Part shown: positions 1-5,379 of the stretch, piece after piece
Layout: the number at the start of each line of letters is the position of its first letter
How positions within the stretch are numbered: position 1 is the stretch's first letter
Assembly (NCBI GenBank): GCA_003648125.1
Contig: QMOE01000065.1
Span: 1 to 8,750, forward strand
Source: Chloroflexota bacterium
GTDB lineage: Bacteria; Chloroflexota; Anaerolineae; B4-G1
Reading direction: 5' to 3'
Length of the DNA: 8,750 nt
The notes under the pieces: generated by a model
What the model saw: the letters and a program-made list of their open reading frames with translations, nothing else
What the model was told of the DNA's origin: nothing
Database searches by the model: none
Position numbers and translations under genes: made by a program

Positions 1-2266
1 CGCCGGGCGGCGTACCGGGCAGCGGTTCCACCTCGTGGCTGTCGAGCGCGTAGCGGCCTGGGTCCCAGGTGGTGGTGGGCGGATGATCGGCGTAATCACG
101 CGGGCGGAAGGAATCGGGCTGGCTCCAGCGCAGCCCATCTGACCCCACCAAGTGAATGACGGTCTGGTAGCGAGCAGTGGGCCGGGTGACTGCGGTCCAA
201 TAGAGATCGAGGCGCAGCGTCCCGTCGGCTGGCATCTCGGCCTGATTTTGGTCATAGCCGATCAGGGTCAGGTTGTCGGCGTAGGATCGGTTCAGCGGGC
301 GCTCGACGCCGGGCAAAGAGCCATCGGGCTGGAGCACAGGACGGCGGAAGATGGTGTCTGCGCGATCCACGATGGCGAGTTTAGCCGCCAGCAGAATAAT
401 GGCAGCGAGAACGTAAAACATAAAACGCGAAGCGTGAAACGTAAAATGTGAAACAGGGCGCGTGACGCGTGGCGCGTGGTGTGGATAGCGGAGGGCAAAG
501 GCGAGAATGACGGCAAGGCTAAAGAGCGAGATGGCATCGGCGGTCAGACGCAGATAGGTTTCGCCAAAACGAACGGTGACGGTGTGGCGGCCAGCGGGCA
601 AGTCAAAGGCAATCAGACCGCCGGGATCGGTGGGGGCGACGGGGACGGATTCACCATCCACGGTGACGCGCCAGCCAGGAAAGTAGAAAGCCAGGTAGCG
701 GGCGCGGAAGGGAACGGGCGACTCGACGACGAGGCGAGCCTGGTTGATGCCGTAATCGCTCTCGACGACGAAACCCCCGTCGGGCAAGGCGGTCTCGTCG
801 AAGCGAGCGACCGGCCCGGCAGCCCCGTATTGCGTCTCCAACGGCGACCCCTCAGGCCGCTCCTCGACCCACACTGGAAAGTAAGAGCCTTCCGGGTCTA
901 CCCCCACCAGTTTGGAACTGTGCTCGTAGGCAAAGAGATCATCAATGGCGGGATACGGAGCGTTGGGACAGTAGCCGTGGGGGGGATAGGTGGCGGGGAA
1001 AGCGGCCAGGATAAGAAAGCAGGAGGCAAGAGGCAGGAGGCAGGAGGCAAGAGGTAAGAGGTAAGAGGCAGGTTTGCGAGTTTGCGAATTTGCGAGTTCG
1101 GGGGTGGCAAAGGGAACGGAGGCGAGGAGGGCGACCGGCAGAGCGGCGCGGCCCACGAGTCGCCAGGGAAATTGGACAAAGGGCAAGAGCGGCACGCGCT
1201 CCCAGAGCCAGAGGGATGCGCGGGTGCTCATAAATATCAGGAAACCGGCAGAGGCAGCAAAGAAAATCAGATTGGCCCGCCATTCTTGGGATTTTGGATT
1301 TTGGATTTTGGATTTCAAGATTCCCGCGATCAGCCCCGCTGCCGCCAGCGCTGCCTGCGCCAACCCCAAGTGGATGCGCATCGGCGGGTTCATCAGCGAG
1401 GTATCCACCGGCGCGGGCGGGGCGAATATCTCGGCCAGGGTGACAAAGTTATAGTGAAAGTCGTTGTTGCGGGTGGTGCGGGACATGTGGAGTTGAACGT
1501 AATCCTGCTCCAGCAGTGCCGGCCCCCAGAAAAAGGCGGTCAGACCAAAAGCCAGCGCGAGCGCGATGCCAACGGTCATCCAATGAAAATCTCGCCGGTA
1601 GACCAGCCACAGCACGGCCAGGTAGGCAAAAAGAACCGGGGCAAAGAGCAGGCTAGAGATATTGTGGGTCAGAAGCAGAGCAGACAGGGAGGCTATGCCA
1701 GCGAGAAACCATCGTTTTTGGCCGGTGAGAGCCAGGCGGCGAAAGGCCCACAGGACGAGCGGCATTAGCGGCAACGCGACCGACTCGGGCATGTTGGCGC
1801 GCAGGAGAGCATCGAGGAATTGGTAAGGAACGTAGGCATAGGCGATAGCGGCGATCAGCCCGGCGCGGTGACCGAACAGATCGCGGGCCAGCAGGTAGGC
1901 GGCAAGGGCAGAGCCGGCGATACTCAGAACGTAAACTGCATTGAGAGCCGCCGGCAGCGACAGGCCAGTCAGGTAGAGCAACAGAGCCAGATAGTAGGAC
2001 AAGGGGGCGCGGTAGTTGAAAAAGGGATAGCCGTAGCCAAAAGCCATGTCGGGGAGGTAACGAGTAAAGAGCGATCCATCCTGCAAAGCGTGGCGCATGG
2101 CGACGACGCGATAATAGTGCAGGCCACCGTCGTGAGTGCAGGGGGAATCGGCGCGCAGGAGGGGAGCAACGGCGACAGCGCATAGCAAGATAATGATCAA
2201 TGACCAATGTCCAATGTCCAATGACCATATTGAAGATTTGGGGTTTGAGGGTTGAGATTTAGTCAT
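1..2266 (-). CDS. Second giant PTPS_related/YfhO-like membrane protein (3' end outside window)
   Basis: Reading codon by codon from the ATG at 2264-2266 to position 1 gives 755 codons with no stop, so the gene is intact here and continues to the left. It is a paralog of the preceding gene. Shared motifs in the same order are THDGGLHYYR, YLPDMAFGYGYPFFNYR with APLSYYL, LLLTHNI, LTAFFWGPALLEQ, FVQFPWRL, FYFPGW (about 526-531), LPAGRHTVTVRFGE, two helices, then LIGYD ... LDLYWTA ... PGTPPG at the cut edge. One start of a terminal sandwich module is visible; more may follow. The ATG overlaps the previous stop (ATGA) and has no ribosome-binding site, so reinitiation after the upstream gene is likely. 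Four heptamer-repeat arrays lie in frame: at residues 2-25, about 314-328, 390-416 and 595-618. Function is inferred to be surface glycan or lipid-linked sugar handling; unproven. Confidence 0.88.
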   Translation of the reverse strand, partial: MTKSQPSNPKSSIWSLDIGHWSLIIILLCAVAVAPLLRADSPCTHDGGLHYYRVVAMRHALQDGSLFTRYLPDMAFGYGYPFFNYRAPLSYYLALLLYLTGLSLPAALNAVYVLSIAGSALAAYLLARDLFGHRAGLIAAIAYAYVPYQFLDALLRANMPESVALPLMPLVLWAFRRLALTGQKRWFLAGIASLSALLLTHNISSLLFAPVLFAYLAVLWLVYRRDFHWMTVGIALALAFGLTAFFWGPALLEQDYVQLHMSRTTRNNDFHYNFVTLAEIFAPPAPVDTSLMNPPMRIHLGLAQAALAAAGLIAGILKSKIQNPKSQEWRANLIFFAASAGFLIFMSTRASLWLWERVPLLPFVQFPWRLVGRAALPVALLASVPFATPELANSQTRKPASYLLPLASCLLPLASCFLILAAFPATYPPHGYCPNAPYPAIDDLFAYEHSSKLVGVDPEGSYFPVWVEERPEGSPLETQYGAAGPVARFDETALPDGGFVVESDYGINQARLVVESPVPFRARYLAFYFPGWRVTVDGESVPVAPTDPGGLIAFDLPAGRHTVTVRFGETYLRLTADAISLFSLAVILAFALRYPHHAPRVTRPVSHFTFHASRFMFYVLAAIILLAAKLAIVDRADTIFRRPVLQPDGSLPGVERPLNRSYADNLTLIGYDQNQAEMPADGTLRLDLYWTAVTRPTARYQTVIHLVGSDGLRWSQPDSFRPRDYADHPPTTTWDPGRYALDSHEVEPLPGTPPG
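413..482. repeat. Heptamer tandem array, 10 units, GTRAAAC type
   Basis: Ten 7-bp units on the plus strand. GTAAAAC, ATAAAAC, GCGAAGC, GTGAAAC, GTAAAAT and GTGAAAC form an AT-rich half. AGGGCGC, GTGACGC, GTGGCGC and GTGGTGT form a GC-rich half kept in the same 7-bp phase. Translated on the minus strand it gives the His/Arg/Phe-rich linker around RVTRPVSHFTFHASRF between two helices of the second giant protein. Confidence 0.83.
1019..1095. repeat. Heptamer array (GYARGAG, 7 units) running into an octamer array (RTTTGCGA, 3 units)
   Basis: Seven uninterrupted heptamers GCAGGAG/GCAAGAG/GTAAGAG occupy 1019-1067. After a short bridge come three 8-bp units GTTTGCGA, GTTTGCGA and ATTTGCGA (1072-1095). 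On the minus strand the heptamers code a seven-residue period, LLPLASC-LLPLASC, which forms the start of a predicted transmembrane helix; the octamers code the preceding loop (ELANSQTRKPA). Confidence 0.87.
1282..1323. repeat. Heptamer tandem array, GGATTTT type
   Basis: Four consecutive units (GGATTTT three times, then GGATTTC; 1289-1316) flanked by one diverged unit on each side (ATTCTTG and AAGATTC). On the minus strand it reads as ILKSKIQNPKSQEW, a basic loop between two helices of the second giant protein. Three heptamers equal seven codons, hence the KSKIQNP period. Confidence 0.85.
2192..2261. repeat. Heptamer tandem array, 10 units, at the start of the second giant gene
   Basis: Ten 7-bp units on the plus strand. 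The first five are close copies (AATGATC, AATGACC, AATGTCC, AATGTCC, AATGACC). One diverged unit (ATATTGA) follows, then four of another type (AGATTTG, GGGTTTG, AGGGTTG, AGATTTA). The array ends two bases from the ATG and, on the minus strand, codes for residues 2-25, so the whole N-terminal tail up to the first helix is made of repeat DNA. Confidence 0.85.
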
Positions 2267-5200
2267 TGTATCTGTATCGGTGTGGGTAATAGGATGCGGT
2301 CGCCGCCATCGGGCAGGCAAAGCCGCTCGCCGCTGGCGGGATCGTACATCCCCACTTCCAGGACGTACTCGCCCGGCGGGACGTCCAGGGTTGTGGTCAG
2401 CACAAAGGCGTCGCTGATGATCTCCCCCGGCAGCCAGCCGGTGGTGGGACGGGCGCCGGCGGCGGGCACGCGGTCGCTCTGGGCGTGGATGCGCTCGGCC
2501 CCATCAAGCAGGTGGGCGAAGGCGACGTAGCTCGTCCGCGCGGTGGCCTCGGCCCGCCAGTAGAGGGTAAGGGTAAGTGATTGGCCGGGCGCGATTGCGA
2601 CGCGGGAGAGATCGTAACCCAGAAGCGTCGCCTGGCCGCTCAGTGTGGCCGAGATGGGGTGCTGCGCCGCCGGCAGGGCGAAACTGCGCTGCGGCGCGCT
2701 AACGGTCACGCGCAACAGGTCGGCGGATGGCCCCAGCGGCTCGCCGGTCGCGTCCAGAAGGTCGAGGCGTAGTGTGTAATTGCCGGAGGGGGTGGCGGCT
2801 GGGACAAGAAAGCTGCGCCCGTCCCGCACCACGTCCCCGGCGAGCCAGGCAGAGGTGGGGTAATCCGCCCGGCCGGGGACGGCGCGCTCCGAGGCCAGCA
2901 GCGCGCCATCGGAAGCGACGAGGGAGAGGCGCGCGCTATAGTCGCCGGCCGGGGCGGCGATCGCCTGCCAGTAGAGGGTAAGTGGGAGTTGATCGCCGGC
3001 GTTGATCTCGTCCGGCGGCGGGTCAAAGCCGAGCAAAGTCAAGCCGCCGCCCAGGTCGGCCCGCAACGGACAGGCAATCTCAAAAGCGGCGGGGGCGGGC
3101 GGGCGGGAGGGGCGGGTAACCCGCACGGAGGCTAGATCGTAGGTTGTACCGACCGGAGCGCCAGCCTCGTTCCGCACGTCCAGGCTGCGACCGGTTGTCA
3201 CGTCGTAGACGCCGACCTGGATGGTGTACGCGCCGGGCGGCGTGCCGGGCCAGACGGCCAGGCGGTGCAAATCGCGGCCATAGACGCCCGTCTGCCAGCG
3301 GGAGGCGGGGTAGCCGGCCGGATGCTGGCTATCCTTCTGGCCGTAGAGACGGCCCTGGTCGTCAATCAGGTGGACGGCGATGCTGTAATCGGTATCCAAC
3401 GGACGCAGCGCCCGCCAGTAGAGGGCCAGGTCGAGCAACCCGTCGGCGCGGACACTGCCTTCAGGGAGGAGGTCGTAGCCCATCAGGATCAGTTGGTCAT
3501 CAAAATTGATCTGCAACGGCGTCTGAACGTTGGCGACGGTCTGGCCGTCGAAGCGGGAATGGCGAAAGACGGAATCGTTGTGATCCAGGTAGATGGTTTT
3601 GAGAGCAAAGAGGAGCAGCGCAACAAGAATGGCGGGGAGGATTGGGAAATTGGTGATTGGTGATTTGGAAATTGGGGAGTAGGGAATAGGGAGTAGGGAG
3701 TAGATCGCCAGACTCAGAACGGCAAGAAGAGAAATGCCGGTTGCCCAGCGGCGCAGCGGAGTGTTGCCGAAGCGCACGGTCAGGTGATGGCGACCAGCGG
3801 GCAGATCGGCGCCGATGAGGCCGTGCTCTCCTACCGGATGCAGTTCGAGCGGACGCCCATCCAGCCGGGCCTGCCAGCCGGGAAAAAAGTACCAGTTAAA
3901 GACAGCGGTAAAGGCGGCCGGCGCGTCGAGCGTCAGGTCGGCTGTGGTCAGGCCGTAGCGTGCCTCTACAATGTGAGCGCCGGCGGGCAGGGAGTCGCTG
4001 TCCAAACGCGGGATGATAAAATCCGGCGCGGCCCCCTCGTAGGCCGGGAGGAGGCTCTCAGCCGGGGGCAGTCGCTCCACCCAGATGGGCAAATAGTCAC
4101 CGGCCGAGGTGGTGCCCAGCGCGCCGGTATCGCGCTCGAAAGCGATGAGGGTGAGCGGGGTTGGGGCCGGCTGCGGCGGGTAAAAGTGGGGAAACAGCCA
4201 GGTAAAGGCAAAGATGACGACGATAGCCAGAACGAGGGGCAGCCGCAGCCAATCAGGGCCGGGCAGCCGGGCGGCTCCCGCACCAGCCAGGATAGCCAGA
4301 AACAGGCCGGCCGGCCCCAGTAAGCGCCAGGGGAACTGGACGAAACGGAGCAAGGGCGCGTTATCCCACACGGCGATGGAGAGAGGCAGCATCATCAGCG
4401 TGAGAATGAGCAGTCCCAGGCCGAGGAGGACGAGAAGGGAGCGAGCTTCCCGGCTCGGAAAACGGCGCAGGAGGATAAGGGCAAGCAGCGCCAGGGTCAA
4501 CTGGGGCCAGCCGAAACTGAGCGGGATGATGGGGTTGATCAGCGCGGGGTCAACCGGCTGGGGCGCGGCGAGCAGTTGTCCCAGGCTGGTAAAATTGTTG
4601 TGATAGTCCAGGTCGGCGGGGGCATAGAGTTGGTGAATCTGGGCGTATCCCTGTTCCAGGAGAGCGGGCAGCCAGAAGAAGGCGGTCAGGCCCAGCCCCA
4701 GCAGCAACGCGCCGCCCAGGAGGAGGGCGCAACGGCGGCCCTGGCCGTGCAGTTTCCACAAGAAGACGGCATAGAGGATAAGCAGCGGAGTGGAGATCAG
4801 TGCCAAAATGTTGTGGGTGAGAAGCAGGGCGGCGTAAAAAAGGGCGCTCAGGATCAGGTCAGCGCGACGGCCGCGCAGGGCCAACCGTCTCAAAGCCCAA
4901 AAGATAAAGGGCAGCCAGGCAAGTCCCCAGGCCTCGGCCAGCGCGCCGCGATGGATGACGTTGTACAAGTTGTAAGGAGCGTAGATAAAGGCGAGCGCGG
5001 CGACGATCCCGGCCAGCGGGCCAAAGAGATCGCGGGCGCACAGGTAAGCGCCGGCGCCGGCGGCAAGAGTCGCCAGGACGAAAGCGGCGATGAGCGCATT
5101 CTGGACGCTCAAGCCGGCCATGTGGAACGGCTCGGCCAGGTAATAGCTCAAGGGGGCGTAATAGTTGAACAGGGGAAAGCCGAAACCGAACCCCATATCC

Positions 5201-5379
5201 GGCGCCCAGCGAGGAAAGAGGATGCCGTGCTGCAATGAGCGGTGGAGCTGCGCCAGGCGGTGAAAGTGCAGCAGGCCGTCGGCGCTCCAGGGCAGCGCTC
5301 CGCCCAAAAGAGGCTGCACGGCGGTCAGAGCGGCGACGGGGAGCAGCAACCAGCCGCCAAAGCGGCGCAGTTGGGCCAT
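2263..5379 (-). CDS. Giant polytopic membrane protein, PTPS_related/YfhO-like, with three C-terminal beta-sandwich modules
   Basis: A 1038-residue protein. Residues 1-415 are a bundle of hydrophobic helices with SADGLLHFHR in the first outer loop, then FPRWAPDMGFGFGFPLFNYY and APLSYYL, LLLTHNI, LTAFFWLPALLEQ and FVQFPWRLLG. These are hallmarks of the large membrane proteins Pfam calls PTPS_related, a misleading name with no demonstrated pterin chemistry. An outer beta-sandwich follows, with WYFFPGW at about 495-501 and LPAGRHHLTVRFG, as in YfhO-type proteins. Then come two helices separated by a heptamer-coded linker (about 560-580). Three sandwich modules start near residues 632, 778 and 916, each of form LxGYD ... 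LxLYWRA ... PPGxYxLxVGxYD. A role in transferring or handling lipid-linked sugars at the cell surface is inferred from the GT-C-like fold and from neighbours; the reaction is unknown. The stop overlaps the next gene's ATG by four bases. Confidence 0.85.
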   Translation of the reverse strand: MAQLRRFGGWLLLPVAALTAVQPLLGGALPWSADGLLHFHRLAQLHRSLQHGILFPRWAPDMGFGFGFPLFNYYAPLSYYLAEPFHMAGLSVQNALIAAFVLATLAAGAGAYLCARDLFGPLAGIVAALAFIYAPYNLYNVIHRGALAEAWGLAWLPFIFWALRRLALRGRRADLILSALFYAALLLTHNILALISTPLLILYAVFLWKLHGQGRRCALLLGGALLLGLGLTAFFWLPALLEQGYAQIHQLYAPADLDYHNNFTSLGQLLAAPQPVDPALINPIIPLSFGWPQLTLALLALILLRRFPSREARSLLVLLGLGLLILTLMMLPLSIAVWDNAPLLRFVQFPWRLLGPAGLFLAILAGAGAARLPGPDWLRLPLVLAIVVIFAFTWLFPHFYPPQPAPTPLTLIAFERDTGALGTTSAGDYLPIWVERLPPAESLLPAYEGAAPDFIIPRLDSDSLPAGAHIVEARYGLTTADLTLDAPAAFTAVFNWYFFPGWQARLDGRPLELHPVGEHGLIGADLPAGRHHLTVRFGNTPLRRWATGISLLAVLSLAIYSLLPIPYSPISKSPITNFPILPAILVALLLFALKTIYLDHNDSVFRHSRFDGQTVANVQTPLQINFDDQLILMGYDLLPEGSVRADGLLDLALYWRALRPLDTDYSIAVHLIDDQGRLYGQKDSQHPAGYPASRWQTGVYGRDLHRLAVWPGTPPGAYTIQVGVYDVTTGRSLDVRNEAGAPVGTTYDLASVRVTRPSRPPAPAAFEIACPLRADLGGGLTLLGFDPPPDEINAGDQLPLTLYWQAIAAPAGDYSARLSLVASDGALLASERAVPGRADYPTSAWLAGDVVRDGRSFLVPAATPSGNYTLRLDLLDATGEPLGPSADLLRVTVSAPQRSFALPAAQHPISATLSGQATLLGYDLSRVAIAPGQSLTLTLYWRAEATARTSYVAFAHLLDGAERIHAQSDRVPAAGARPTTGWLPGEIISDAFVLTTTLDVPPGEYVLEVGMYDPASGERLCLPDGGDRILLPTPIQIQ
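3639..3701. repeat. Heptamer tandem array, 9 units, in the 1038-residue protein gene
   Basis: Nine consecutive 7-bp units read on the plus strand: GGATTGG GAAATTG, then GTGATTG GTGATTT, then GGAAATT GGGGAGT, then AGGGAAT AGGGAGT AGGGAGT. The last units are near-perfect GGGAGTA copies and the first are diverged ATTGG-type copies, so two heptamers are fused in phase. Translated on the minus strand it gives the Pro/Ser/Ile-rich linker around PIPYSPISKSPITNFPI between two transmembrane helices. Confidence 0.85.

Noticed and set aside
413..482. Frameshift or pseudogene caused by the repeat arrays in the second giant gene
   Set aside because: Every codon from 2266 to 1 was read, the frame is open throughout, and conserved motifs continue in the same frame after each array.
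1019..1095. CRISPR array
   Set aside because: The units are 7-8 bp direct tandem copies without spacers and are translated within a gene.
1653..2228. Minus-strand open frame beginning MVIGHWTLVIDHYL
   Set aside because: It is a second reading phase of the heptamer array at 2192-2226, which is open in more than one frame. Downstream it is Arg/Pro/Ser-rich, while the overlapping frame gives the clear membrane protein.
3144..4323. Plus-strand open frames of 100-200 codons across the giant genes
   Set aside because: They are antisense shadows in GC-rich DNA, with Gly/Arg/Gln-rich composition and no recognisable motif. The minus-strand frames explain the region fully.
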